Shown here: piece by piece, positions 56,401-64,000 of the stretch
How positions within the stretch are numbered: the stretch's first letter is position 1
How the letters are laid out: every line of letters starts with the position of its first letter
NCBI GenBank assembly: GCA_037074705.1
Contig: CM073590.1
Span: forward strand, 140,883,600 to 140,947,599
Origin: Zhengitettix transpicula
Lineage: Eukaryota; Arthropoda; Insecta; Orthoptera; Tetrigidae
DNA: 64,000 bases
Direction: 5' to 3'
The notes under the pieces: generated by a model
The model's database searches: none
What the model saw: only the letters and a program-made list of their open reading frames with translations
Told to the model about the DNA's origin: nothing
Program-made: the position numbers and the translations under genes

Positions 56401-57257
56401 ATTAAATATGTGCTTGATGGAAATTATTATAAACTAATCCAAAGACAAAATGGCTGTAATAATTTAATTTATTTAAAAATTAATGCCTTCTTATTATGTT
56501 ATTAACTTTCTAATTATTTTTTTTGTGGCAGAACTATATAATATACAATATTGAGACAAGTCTTCATACTCAGATAACCCTTGGCAATACCTCTCCCTCC
56601 CTTCCCTCCTTGATCTTCACCTATCAATATTGGTTATATTCAACAAATATCAAATACATAATTCAAGTTATGACCATATAAACAGATGTAAAAATATAAC
56701 CTTTATAATGTCAAATACCTTATTAATGTTCCCTGGGGAAATTTCTTTATAAATTTCATTACTCTGAATTTTGTGTTTGATTACTACTATGTTATACCAT
56801 TTTATTAAAATTAGTTCCAATCTATTTAAAATACTATATTTTAAAATTAACCTTTAATTCTGTCAATATATAAGTTAACAGAAGCTTTCGTTGTTTATCT
56901 TTGACATATTCATCTGCTTAGAGGCTGAAGGCGACAGTTTCTGTTAAATAATTATAATGAATGGATATATTATATCTATGAAACTTTATATATTGACAGA
57001 ATTAAAGGTTGATTTTAATATTGAATTTTCACCTGTTTTAAATTGGATATAAATATGAAAATATTATTTTCAAATAGTAGCTCCTTTTGTTTAAAAAATG
57101 TTATATCTTAATTTTCCATTTCTTATCATAGTATGGAGGTGATGTAACTAGAAGAATGAAACTCCTAAAGAGACAAGCAGAGGGCAAAAAGAGAATGAAA
57201 ATGATTGCAAATATATCATTACCTCATGAGACTTTCATTGAAGTTCTAAAAAGATAA
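39846..57257 (+). CDS. GUF1: Mitochondrial translation factor GUF1 (EF4/LepA)
   Basis: Nine exons: 39846-40520, 41982-42250, 45134-45373, 47007-47134, 48676-48813, 49175-49389, 51095-51223, 53666-53749 and 57132-57257. They sum to 2,004 nt (667 residues plus stop), close to the human length, with phases 0,2,2,1,1,0,0,0 all consistent and GT-AG borders. GUF1 is a mitochondrial GTPase that acts on the ribosome and supports translation under stress. Seen: G1 AHVDHGKS (78-85), RGIT (116-119), DTPGH (142-146), NKID (196-199), SAK (227-229); domain [21 protein letters not shown]; the LepA-type C-terminal region ending [20 protein letters not shown]. An N-terminal basic segment fits mitochondrial import. 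Introns contain several mobile elements, none in exons. The gene looks intact. Confidence 0.95.
40521..41981 (+). other. GUF1 intron 1
   Basis: AT-rich, no repeat or coding trace recognised. It ends in ATATATTTCAG. Confidence 0.6.
41982..42250 (+). CDS. GUF1: GUF1 exon 2, G5 and domain II
   Basis: It begins [13 protein letters not shown] (G5 SAK) and runs through the beta-barrel domain II ([27 protein letters not shown]). Donor CT|GTGAGC, phase 2. Confidence 0.92.
42331..42354. repeat. (GA)n microsatellite
   Basis: About 11 GA repeats just inside GUF1 intron 2. Confidence 0.9.
42590..43640 (+). mobile_element. Decayed PLE 3' fragment related to the intact copy
   Basis: With indels, the plus strand near 42888-43095 gives TFYIGQTK and then sequence alignable to the last 70 residues of the intact PLE ORF (EFHLWEL versus ELHLWEL). 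A TG-rich tract at 43207-43260 corresponds to its (CA)n. From 43430 a fold-back follows: AGTTGGTCCAGTCAGGCTGA and, inverted, CTGACTGGACCAACT at 43534. Confidence 0.65.
43655..43860 (-). repeat. Decayed PLE terminal fragment
   Basis: TTTGTATGGACGGGATAGAA and TGTATCTGAAATTGAGGTGC match the 3' end pattern of the intact PLE (GTATGGAAAGGATAGAGAGA ... ACCTGAAAGTGAAG). The remainder is too diverged to assign. Confidence 0.45.
44000..44732. mobile_element. DNA transposon (MITE-like) with about 125-bp inverted repeats
   Basis: The left end TGCAGGGTGTTTTTC, TCCTATTACAGACTTCTAGG-like and AACCCATGTCTGGAAATGTA is repeated inverted at the right end (CCAAATGGTACGTTTCTGGA ... CTTCTAGGGG on the reverse, CCTGCA end). 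TA flanks both ends, as for Tc1/mariner-like elements. The interior holds no transposase. Family not named. Confidence 0.65.
45134..45373 (+). CDS. GUF1: GUF1 exon 3, domain III start
   Basis: It reads [28 protein letters not shown] and the segment up to VSLETR. The acceptor at 45133 (CTTACAG) is chosen over TTGCAG at 45141 because it keeps phase 2 and the conserved AGQVG. Donor AG|GTATTA, phase 2. Confidence 0.92.
45822..46005. repeat. Internal fragment of the 44-kb DNA transposon
   Basis: TATGGCAAAGCTGGACATAA through CCACAGATGTGCCACACTCT matches 44321-44490 at roughly 90% by eye. Neither inverted repeat is present. Confidence 0.7.
46006..47006 (+). other. GUF1 intron 3, right part
   Basis: AT-rich, nothing recognised. 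Acceptor AAATTATAG. Confidence 0.5.
47007..47134 (+). CDS. GUF1: GUF1 exon 4, domain III signature
   Basis: It carries [20 protein letters not shown] and [13 protein letters not shown], the strongest LepA family signature. Donor AAAG|GTAAGT, phase 1. Confidence 0.94.
47330..47570 (+). repeat. tRNA-derived SINE-like repeat, plus orientation
   Basis: GGTAGCATAAATGGCTAAAG is an A-box-like head, followed by GAGCAGAATTTGAACATTTT and the body shared, inverted, with 34951-35145. It lies in GUF1 intron 4. Confidence 0.5.
47590..48504 (-). repeat. LTR-like repeat, divergent family copy in GUF1 intron 4
   Basis: It starts TGTAGTAATTGG and ends GAACATTACA, with internal TTTCTCAGGGTCGTTTACTG matching the CTCAGGGTCGCCTACGGG block at 465 and the CTTTACTGGG block of the other copies. 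Boundaries are approximate. Confidence 0.45.
48676..48813 (+). CDS. GUF1: GUF1 exon 5
   Basis: It reads [28 protein letters not shown], then [14 protein letters not shown], the entry to the EF-G C-terminal-like domain. Acceptor CTTATAG, donor CCAG|GTAAAC, phase 1 on both sides. Confidence 0.9.
49175..49389 (+). CDS. GUF1: GUF1 exon 6
   Basis: It reads [20 protein letters not shown], through [20 protein letters not shown] and [11 protein letters not shown], typical of LepA ([12 protein letters not shown]). Donor AAG|GTACAT, phase 0. Confidence 0.93.
50012..50073. repeat. (TA)n microsatellite
   Basis: A 62-bp TA run abutting the LTR-like repeat at 50074; another TA run (50404-50436) lies on its other side. 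Confidence 0.95.
50074..50403. repeat. Short LTR-like insertion in a (TA)n array
   Basis: It is 330 bp, starts TGTAACATGATT and ends TTGCTACA, with ATAT on both sides inside a split TA array. It holds AATAAA (50291-50296 region) and CCTGGCGCCCAC, which looks like a tRNA primer binding site. This suggests an LTR plus PBS remnant of a small retroelement. It lies in GUF1 intron 6. Confidence 0.5.
51095..51223 (+). CDS. GUF1: GUF1 exon 7, C-terminal domain
   Basis: It reads [20 protein letters not shown] and ends VIPRQLIQ, the LepA C-terminal domain with [15 protein letters not shown]. It is phase 0 on both sides (129 nt). Donor CAG|GTAAGT. Confidence 0.94.
51285..51455 (-). repeat. tRNA-derived SINE with good A and B boxes
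   Basis: On the minus strand the A box TGGTCTATTGG (51442-51432) and B box GGTTTGAATCC (51398-51388) lie in a tRNA-like head of about 70 nt with a TTGCAA anticodon-loop-like segment. The tail reads to ACTGTAAATAA near 51280. It is a SINE in GUF1 intron 7, not a tRNA gene: the acceptor arms do not pair well and a body follows. Confidence 0.7.
51456..53345 (+). other. GUF1 intron 7, mostly unassigned
   Basis: Fragments such as [13 protein letters not shown] (about 51866) recall a Gag zinc knuckle but are isolated. No reliable element could be delimited. Confidence 0.35.
53346..53400 (-). repeat. PLE 3' end hairpin remnant
   Basis: On the minus strand CACCTGAAGA (CTGAAGA 53385-53379) is followed by a weak stem and GAAACGTTGTTG (GAAAC 53362-53358). 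It is the same motif as the other PLE ends. Confidence 0.45.
53666..53749 (+). CDS. GUF1: GUF1 exon 8
   Basis: An 84-nt exon, missed by ORF length filters: [20 protein letters not shown] then RKDVTAKL. This is the conserved (I/V)GxxIIARETIxxxRKDVxAK pattern of LepA. Acceptor TTTTTCTAG, donor TTG|GTTTGT, phase 0. Confidence 0.93.
53750..56840 (+). other. GUF1 intron 8, left part
   Basis: AT-rich. At 56310-56345 GGCAGACAACAAATTAAAATT recalls, inverted, the PLE tail at 34738-34775. No domain could be read from the frames at 54897-56256. Confidence 0.4.
56841..57020. repeat. Fold-back repeat, arms about 35 bp
   Basis: AACCTTTAATTCTGTCAATA at 56849 recurs inverted at 56994-57013. A second inner pair AACAGAA/TTCTGTT brackets the loop. 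It is a compact palindromic insertion about 110 bp before the last GUF1 exon. Confidence 0.7.
57132..57257 (+). CDS. GUF1: GUF1 terminal exon
   Basis: It reads [20 protein letters not shown], then [20 protein letters not shown] and R, stop at 57255-57257. Acceptor TTCTTATCATAG. The family usually has C before YGGD; here the splice gives KL-YGGD. Confidence 0.95.
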   Translation, partial: YGGDVTRRMKLLKRQAEGKKRMKMIANISLPHETFIEVLKR

Positions 57258-59881
57258 TATGTAAGGTATAAAGCATTTGTTTTTTGTGTATTTTGTTTCT
57301 GATGAACTTTGGTGGTTGATAAAACTGACCACAAATTTAAAATTTTCCTAATTCTATTAAGTTCTGGTTTCCAAATGGATTTGAGGTTTGACACTGCTAT
57401 TTAATGTTTAGTAATAATTCTGTGCCATTTTTGATTATGTAGTTTCTACCTGAGAACTTTTTATTTGTGTGGCTTTTCAACTGAGACGTGAATGTTAGAA
57501 TTGACTTAGAGATTTCTAGAGGCAAATTATTATTTAATAAGAGTGATTAAAATACTTTGGTAACAGTGGTGCAAAAAAAGGAAAGGGTAAATACACTTGT
57601 AAATATGTACTATGTATTCAGTTTCATTCTAGCATTACAGACATGCCATCTTTTGGATCAGAATTATTATTCTAGATCTTTGAGTAATTATAGTGTAATA
57701 TTTTATCCATTCACTCAGGCAAAAAATGAATTTGGACAATTTTCTTCATAAAAACTTATGTTAAGTGATCCACATGGCTGAGATACGGAATGACTACCTA
57801 AATTTTCTTGTAGATTCATGAGCTACTATGAGCATTAGCTTCTATATTTAACACATCAGATGTCCTGGTTTTGATTAAAGTTACACAGTTTATGTTATAT
57901 TGTCTACAAATAAAACACAGATTAATTAGATAAGATTATGCAGAAAGTACTTGCAGGTTCATGTATTATTAAAATTTACAGAAAACAATAATTAGCAAAT
58001 TTAAACTACTGAAATTGTGTTGAAAGTGATTTAAGCTTACACATATAGTCATGCCTTAATATGAACTACTAGAGCTCATTTGATTTCACAAGTTTGTTCA
58101 AATTATATTAAAATTAACTAGTTTTTGAAAGAGTAATTCATTACAACCATTTAATACTATTTCTGAAATATTACATAGATAGAATATGTTTTGATACACA
58201 GACTGCTTTTATATAGTCCACAATTGAATGTGTCATGGTGACTGTTTTCGTAATTCTCTTCCCAGTTTGAAATTTCCTGAAACCTCACCTCAGTTCTTTC
58301 AACAAAAGGCCTATAACTTCAAATGAAAACTTGAAGAAGCCATCTATAAGCTCAACAAAACTGTTTCCTAGCCCATCAACATCCCAGACTATTAAATTTC
58401 GCAGCAGCTGTTGTTATACACCACACTACCTCTTAATGGGACAAATGATCACAGTCTGTTTTCTGATTCTTCATTTGAATGCAAAAATGTTGCCTGAGGA
58501 TGAACACAGTTTCTTTGATGTTCAAAATGTTGGAGAATCTGATCCTTGTACCAGTCTGAGTAACCTATGATATGAAGCACCACCAATTAAATGTACAGAG
58601 AAAAAATCTTCACTTTTTGTGTTATATTTGAAAAAAGAAACTGCTACTGATGAATAAATATTGACACCTATCAATGACATTATAATAAAACATGAATAAC
58701 AGATGGGATAAATGATGTTATGTTTGCATTGAACGAGAAATTGTTGTGGCTTCAGAAAATACTGGCAGGATTGTGCTTTTTGCAGACCCGCTCTAGAAAA
58801 AATGAAAATGCTGCAACTCTAGAAGTTTTTGATAATGTTCTTAAAATTATTAATGTTTTCATAACTCAGACCCTTATCTTTTTTATTAGCAAATTAAGTA
58901 TTGCTTCCACTTCCATTAGTAATGAACATTATTTTTTAACAAAAAATCTAAATAACTTCATTTAAAATTTGCAAATATTATATTATATCCATAAGTATGT
59001 TTTCCTTAAACATTAATTGTACTGTATTTTATAAGAATAATGAATCATGACTGTATGTTAACAGATTAGAAAATGATTGAAGCAGATGAGTAATATTCAA
59101 CTACAACTAAATGATTTCAACATTAGAAAGCTTCAACAGGTGCTGGAAACATGGCATTTTTTTATATTAACTTTACATGTTTAAAATAGCTATATTTTCA
59201 TTAAGGATGAATGCCACAATATTTATTAATGATTACTGTATTTCATTCATTTAGTTGCTTGTTATTAAAATTATTACCAAATAAGTTTGTTGAAATTATA
59301 TTAAAATTAACTAGTTTTTGAAAGAGTCATGCAGACATTAAAGTTTTGTTCATATTGCATGTTTATCAGGAGAGAGAGAGAGAGAGAGAAAGAAAATAAA
59401 AGAAAGGAAATAAGGAGGAGGTTAAAGGTAGCCCAACTGTCAATTACTTTCTTTCACATATTATTTGTCTTTCTGCTTTTGCTCTTCATTATTTTTGTGA
59501 TAGTGGATTTTTTTGCCAGACCTATTTTAAACCTACTATATTCAACCATCTGCCTGGTGAAGGTTTAGGTTTTTTAAGATTGTTTCAATTGGAAACAAAC
59601 ATAATTAATTTTAAATGTCTAATTTTAATAAGATTACCTCCTTTTATAATTCTTTATATGTTAGAAAAATATATAATAATTACCACTCTCAAATAATATT
59701 TGAGATTCTCACTCTCAGGGAATTTTGGGGGTTGGTTAAATTAATATTAGAATACTTGTCAACATGATAATTTGTAAAACAATGTCACAGTGGTGTATAC
59801 CACAATAATTAACTGTGGTATCTGCAATAGTGGCTCTATTTACACATTCTTCTTGATGTACACCAGATGACCCTTTCCACA
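57258..59881. other. GUF1 3' flank, no gene seen
   Basis: A candidate poly(A) signal AATAAA is at 57909-57914. A short repeated block (AAATTATATTAAAATTAACT, then AGTTTTTGAAAGAGT) occurs at 58099 and 59294. Otherwise AT-rich with no recognised coding. Confidence 0.4.
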
Positions 59882-60007
59882 TCACTCATCAGATTCTGCA
59901 GCTGGTGATATCCCATTCGTGAAGTCCTCATTGGAGTGAAATGAATAATCTGCATCTTCAAGATAATCTTCTTCTAACTCAAAGATGGCGTCCTTGCTAT
60001 CGTAGAA
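59882..60007 (-). CDS. Candidate acidic terminal exon, unknown protein
   Basis: After a possible acceptor CCCATTCAG the minus frame reads FYDSKDAIFELEEDYLEDAD, then YSFHSNEDFTNGISPAAESD and E, stop. The acidic composition and low AT for the area suggest real coding. No family is recognised. It could be the last exon of a gene starting with the MADF-like piece at 60491, but the frame between them is not proven. Confidence 0.28.
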   Translation of the reverse strand, partial: FYDSKDAIFELEEDYLEDADYSFHSNEDFTNGISPAAESDE

Positions 60008-60371
60008 CTGAATGGGTGCATGAAATATATTTAAAAAGAGACGATTGTTACTAAGAGCAATTGAAGTAAATCCCAACCATATCAATGTCATAAAAAAGTG
60101 TATATGTTTACTTCATAACGTAATAATTGATAAGGAAGGTATTCATGATTTGCCCATAGAAATACCACAACCACAAAATTGAAAGCAGAAACAGATTCAC
60201 GACTGCAGGAGAGAATAGAAGGGCAACAAGTGATCACAATACACATATGCACTTAAAACGTATATTTCTCGAAATAACTCTTAATCAATTATAATATGAT
60301 CTATCTGTTGTCATAAATAAATGATAATTTATAATAATAAAGAATCAATTTTATTTACCGGATATTTCCAT

Positions 60372-60491
60372 TTATTTGGATATTTCTCTCCATGCCCTAC
60401 GATGAATGTCACTTAAGTGATAACTTGAATCACTCTGATCCCTCAAACATTTGAGTCTGTAAATCAAGTTTATAAATTGCTCTATATCCAT
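60372..60491 (-). pseudogene. MADF-domain-like N-terminal fragment
   Basis: An ATG frame of 39 codons reads MDIEQFINLIYRLKCLRDQS then DSSYHLSDIHRRAWREISK, stop. It fits the first half of a MADF domain (FI.LI, LRD, Y.....RR.AW.EI), a Myb-related DNA-binding fold common in insect transcription factors. The second half is missing. A donor-like GTAAAT follows 13 bases past the stop, so a mutated exon is possible. Confidence 0.35.
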
Positions 60492-60987
60492 TTTTCGACA
60501 CACAAAAGTGTATGAAATCCCAACAGGTATATACGTACGTATATATACGAACAACTTGTACCCAGTCTGCACACTCCAATATTCGAAAGGCTGAGATTGT
60601 TCCCATGAGTCAAATTCGTATGAAAACACATTCAGTGTGCGGCCAACCTTAGGCTTAATTGGCTAGGATGAACGTTACTAGTTTCGATAGTCCTTCTTCC
60701 CACAGATTGAATGTCGATGCCTGCCCCACACACGGTCCAATGTCATGTGGTCTGTAAGTTGAACACAGTTTACTATTGAATAACAAGGGTCAATGCATTA
60801 CAAAAGTCTTCTGTTTGATTTTTGTTCAGATTGTAACACACAAAATTACCCTCCAAGTATGAGCCTTTAGCTCAGGTACTATCATGACATAGACAATATC
60901 GAACTTAGCTTATGTTGGCAGAGGACACGATATTTCAGCCAGAAGAGCTCGTTTTTTGCAGATACAGTGGTCTGATGGTGTGGACTA

Positions 60988-61348
60988 CTACTGTGGTGTG
61001 GAGAAAAATTCTAGATAGACCTGGTCATTGGATCTTTTTGGTCCAAAGGCAGTCTTCAGCTCCATGAAGGCAACATCCCACGCCTGGATGTTATCCTTCA
61101 CTCCGTCCTCAAGTTCTGGCAAAACCTGTCAGAAGCTTGGCAATGCTTGTTAGCTCCATCTCATCTCTGACGTTTGTGGAGCTATTATACGTGCTAGCTG
61201 CTGCTATAAACACATTGTCGTATTCTCCCAGGGCCTCTCTGAATCTCCCAGTGCAGTGTGTTGTGTCGCCCTCCTGGTGGATGATGTAAACTCCACCAGC
61301 TTCTGCAGCAACTCGGGCAACATTTGTAGATTCTATGGCGACTGAATC
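60988..61348 (-). pseudogene. Frameshifted protein remnant of unknown family
   Basis: A 74-codon stretch without stop reads DSVAIESTNVARVAAEAGGV, YIIHQEGDTTHCTGRFREAL and on to ELTSIAKLLT. A single extra base near 61120 shifts the frame, after which PELEDGVKDNIQAWDVAFME continues to a stop at 60988. Composition is protein-like and GC-richer than its surroundings, and a stop lies directly upstream. I do not recognise the family; a mobile element, integrated virus or decayed host gene are all possible. Confidence 0.4.
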
Positions 61349-61449
61349 CTAATTGACTCCTGGTTATGGGTGTGCAGCGATTTCCAGCCAGTCTAGACCA
61401 TAGGCTCGAGCACCACGTTCTGGGCAACAGTAAAGTGTGGAGGTATGGG

Positions 61450-62080
61450 ATGAGTTCTCCACTAAGGAAATAAACTAAAATACTGTTGTTTGAACACAGA
61501 TTAATTCACCGGAAAATAAACATGAATAATATTTAATACACAATTCTCAAAGTTCAGTTATTTGAGGGGTGGAGGGAGATAGAAAGACCAGAGAATCTGC
61601 ACTGCCTAGTAGCCTAGATGTGTGGGGTTCATAGGAAGGCAACCTATCACTCTAGATTCAACCTAATGCCCTAGATGCGTCCTGGGTAGATGGTTCAGAG
61701 CCTAAGCAAAGCGAGAAGTCCTAGCACCCTAGAAGATTTTCCGAAGGCTTAGCTGAGAATACCCTGGACTCTTATTTTTTATTTATTGGGCCAATTACCC
61801 TTTAATATGGTAATTCATTCACAGAGCTAGCTTGTCAGAGAGACAGAATGAAGAGCGTAGGGCTGAGGGGAAAGTGCCGATAATTCAACCTCCAGGAAAA
61901 AACCTCGGTGATAGATGGGTTGAAGGGAAAAATGAGCTAGAATACTGCTGTTGTGTGACAGCAATATGCATATGGTTTGGTTGGAAGGATTAATAGATCC
62001 TTGGAAGGTGTAACAGAATTAATTTTGTCCATCTTAGGTTAAAGGGAATATGTCCCATTCTCTTCATCTAATGAAAATAC
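61450..62080. other. Unassigned intergenic stretch
   Basis: Moderately GC-richer than elsewhere. I see no domain, terminal repeat or second copy. Confidence 0.3.
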
Positions 62081-62262
62081 TTTTGACTCGCTTAAGATTC
62101 CAGTGTATTTTTGAGACTTTTAGAGTAGCAAAAGTAGTATGTGTATTTTTGACTGTATCAGGGTACCGAGTACATTTTTAAGTCTGTTAGGGTACCAAGA
62201 ATATTTTTGACACACTCAACACACCAGGAGTATTTTTGATGCTCTTAAGATACTAAGAGTAT
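62081..62262. repeat. Degenerate 29-bp minisatellite
   Basis: Six imperfect units start at 62081, 62109, 62147, 62176, 62205 and 62234, four of them exactly 29 bp. Each opens TTTTGA (or TTTTAA) and most carry GGTACC- or GATAC-like cores and end in -TAT/-CAT. Confidence 0.75.
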
Positions 62263-63180
62263 TTTTATATTTGGTATTTATACTAGTCTAATGGCATGAA
62301 GGTTAAATCACTTCTAATAGATTAATGTAGAATTGAATATTTTTTTGGACTTACATAAATAAATACCCAGCCACCACTGGACACAGCTAGTGAAGTATAA
62401 AAATCTGTAATAAACTTGACTTTATCAATGAATATTTTCTGCACACTACAGCAACCACAATTTGTGCTAAGAGATAATTAGGTTGATTATAAAATAGCAG
62501 TAATTTTCACTTTAATAACACAACCCTTAAGAGTGTTTCTTATTTCACTCTATAAGCCTAAGTTATACTCCTGTACTTTTTGGCATTTTTTAAAATTTTT
62601 ATTTACCTTACACAAATAATTTTTGTAATATCTCACTTTCATGTAATTATGTTGAGATAAATAATTATTCTGTGCAAACTGTCCACTGCGAATACAAACT
62701 GTATATCTTTGATAGTGTTTATGTTTTGTTTCTTGTATTATTATTGTCCATGTTAGCGTTGGATGTAATAAAAGTTTCATGTGTGCCAAGAGCATCAACT
62801 GGTGTGTTATACATTGATCCACGATTACCTCTCAAGAAATTAAAAATAGAATATGAATCTCTTAATGTAAAATAACTGTGGACATAGCACAAAATGATCA
62901 TATTAGGTTAGTGTTGAGCCCTTTCATAGAAAATAATTAGCACTGTTTAGCTAGATTTTATTTTGTTTCCGGATATTAAAAATCAATATGTGCACTCATT
63001 AAAGTATTAATCCTTTGTGCAGCAGGAGTGTGTCATGTCCCAAAATTAAGAAGCTAACAGTATATGTTCCATGTACACAATATATTATTCACCAGAAGTG
63101 TGCCCAGGTATTGATCACAGATACAAAATCTTTGCAGAAAGACGCACAACTTTCAAGATGCAAGTAAAAAAAACTACTTA
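62263..63180. other. Intergenic, nothing recognised
   Basis: AT-rich sequence downstream of MAT2B. A 67-codon plus frame at 62672 has a hydrophobic stretch but no family resemblance or codon bias that I can see. Confidence 0.35.
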
Positions 63181-63197
63181 AAAGTCAAAAATAGAAA

Positions 63198-63203
63198 TTT
63201 ATT
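63198..63203 (-). promoter_or_regulatory. Candidate MAT2B poly(A) signal
   Basis: AATAAA on the minus strand, about 250 bp past the MAT2B stop codon. Confidence 0.5.
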
Positions 63204-63450
63204 TTTTCTAAAATATTTTATATAGTAACAAAAAATATAACTGAAAAAAGTTCCAGTAAAGCTACATAAAAATTATATGATTTACATTTGTACTTGTACA
63301 ATAACAGCCTTGATACATTTTTTTAAAAAGTAGTATTTGTGTATCCCAGTAATAATAGGCCACCAATAAGCGTAATTCACTGCAAATGTAACTGAAGAAT
63401 ATCATCCTTTATGCTAGTTTCCTAACCAATACATTAAATCCTGAAAAAAT

Positions 63451-63711
63451 TTAAACTTTGCACCATGATTTTAGTACTTGGTAAATTCCTTCCTTAAAGG
63501 AAGTATGACATTTTATATTCATATCTGTCAGTCGACCAGTATCTAAAGTTGTATCATATGGTCTGGGTGTCTGACCAGTCTCGATGGGTGCCCCACCTGG
63601 TGAAATATGGGAATGGGGCAAGTTGAAAACTTCAGCCATTATTTGGACCATATTATACTTTGTAAGAACCTCAGCCCCACACCAATGAAAAATTCCACTT
63701 ATTGAATCATC
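63451..63711 (-). CDS. MAT2B: Methionine adenosyltransferase 2 subunit beta, last exon
   Basis: The 86-codon terminal exon starts after the acceptor TTGGTTACAG, phase 0, and reads DDSISGIFHWCGAEVLTKYN, then IMAEVFNLPHSHI and GQTPRPYDTTLDTGRL to a stop at 63451. It matches the end of MAT2B, an NAD(P)-binding dTDP-rhamnose-reductase-like protein that regulates the catalytic MAT2A subunit in S-adenosylmethionine synthesis. Key matches are FHW.G.E..TKY.M, FNLP.SH and the RP...LD segment. The Rossmann part with its nucleotide-binding motif must lie right of the window. The human protein is longer at the C-terminus by several residues. Confidence 0.88.
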   Translation of the reverse strand, partial: DDSISGIFHWCGAEVLTKYNMVQIMAEVFNLPHSHISPGGAPIETGQTPRPYDTTLDTGRLTDMNIKCHTSFKEGIYQVLKSWCKV

Positions 63712-63929
63712 CTGTAACCAAATATATGATAAATTATAATAATTTGGATACATATTTTATTAATACATCAGAAATAATATATTATGTTATACCAGATATG
63801 GTCTCAGATTTCTAACAGGCATATAATTACTTGAACACATTACCAGCTTCTTGTTGTGTGTCTTATATAACGAGATTGTGGAGCACAATTATATGTACTT
63901 ATAATAAGAAAGATAGCCAAATACAGGCA

Positions 63930-64000
63930 AAATAAGTGATAATATAAGTACCACACAACATTTCTGGGATCCTTATCCCTTTCTTCAGGTGTTAAGAAGA
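63930..64000 (-). repeat. PLE end at window edge, with hairpin motif
   Basis: On the minus strand CTGAAGA (63988-63982) is followed by AA, a perfect stem GGGAT/ATCCC and GAAATGTTGTG. The sequence GTACCACACAACATTTCTG resembles 32455-32472. The rest of this copy lies beyond the window, probably in a MAT2B intron. Confidence 0.45.

Noticed and set aside
62672..62875. 67-codon plus frame with a hydrophobic segment
   Set aside because: No family resemblance, no splice support and a composition like surrounding noise.
1..64000. CRISPR arrays, operons or bacterial signals
   Set aside because: Split genes with GT-AG introns and retroelements show animal nuclear DNA; the tandem repeats found are microsatellites, a minisatellite and transposons.

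Overview
The window is animal nuclear DNA, AT-rich, with GT-AG introns of about 0.1 to 10 kb, many (TA)n tracts and a heavy load of retroelements. Arthropod, most probably insect, is the best guess: a thrombospondin-repeat protein with an embedded Kunitz domain, abundant Penelope-like elements (PLEs), and LTRs flanked by ATAT like Drosophila 297/17.6-type elements. The species cannot be fixed from this.

Four host genes are supported by conserved motifs and by splice phases that close exactly. (1) On +, from the left part to about 22.2 kb, is the 3' half of an F-spondin (spondin-1)-like gene: eight exons encode TSR-TSR-Kunitz-TSR-TSR and a two-residue terminal exon. (2) On -, 37.6-36.3 kb, is a two-exon mitochondrial initiation factor 3 (MTIF3). 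(3) On +, 39.8-57.3 kb, is a complete nine-exon GUF1 (mitochondrial EF4/LepA) whose parts sum to 667 residues. (4) On -, at the right edge, is the last exon of MAT2B, regulatory subunit of methionine adenosyltransferase II. MTIF3 and GUF1 stand head to head, both serving mitochondrial translation. Between GUF1 and MAT2B are weaker coding traces: a MADF-like fragment, an acidic terminal exon candidate and a frameshifted protein remnant of unknown family.

The rest is mobile DNA. The large spondin intron holds a young PLE with an intact 931-codon reverse transcriptase/GIY-YIG ORF on -, in head-to-tail tandem with a 5'-truncated copy that looks identical apart from a (CA)n length change. Older PLE pieces of several families lie at 3.3-4.0, 6.2-6.4, 7.5-8.3, 19.4, 21.5, 25.4-26.1, 30.9, 32.5-34.9, 42.6-43.8, 53.3 and 63.96 kb. 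Many share one hairpin motif (CTGAAGA, stem-loop, GAAAC) that resembles a hammerhead ribozyme core. The 22.8-35.6 kb interval is a graveyard: head-to-tail poly(A) retroposons, a short LTR element with a perfect 5-bp target duplication that carries both a Ty3-type integrase tail and an opposed PLE fragment, a zinc-finger transposase tail which that element split, a decayed integrase region, several LTR-like copies, a decayed PLE and non-LTR remnants.

Functionally the window is four housekeeping or extracellular-matrix genes diluted by retroelement insertion. The parts most worth following up are the intact tandem PLE, the recurrent hairpin motif, the chimeric LTR/PLE element and the uncharacterised protein remnant near 61 kb.
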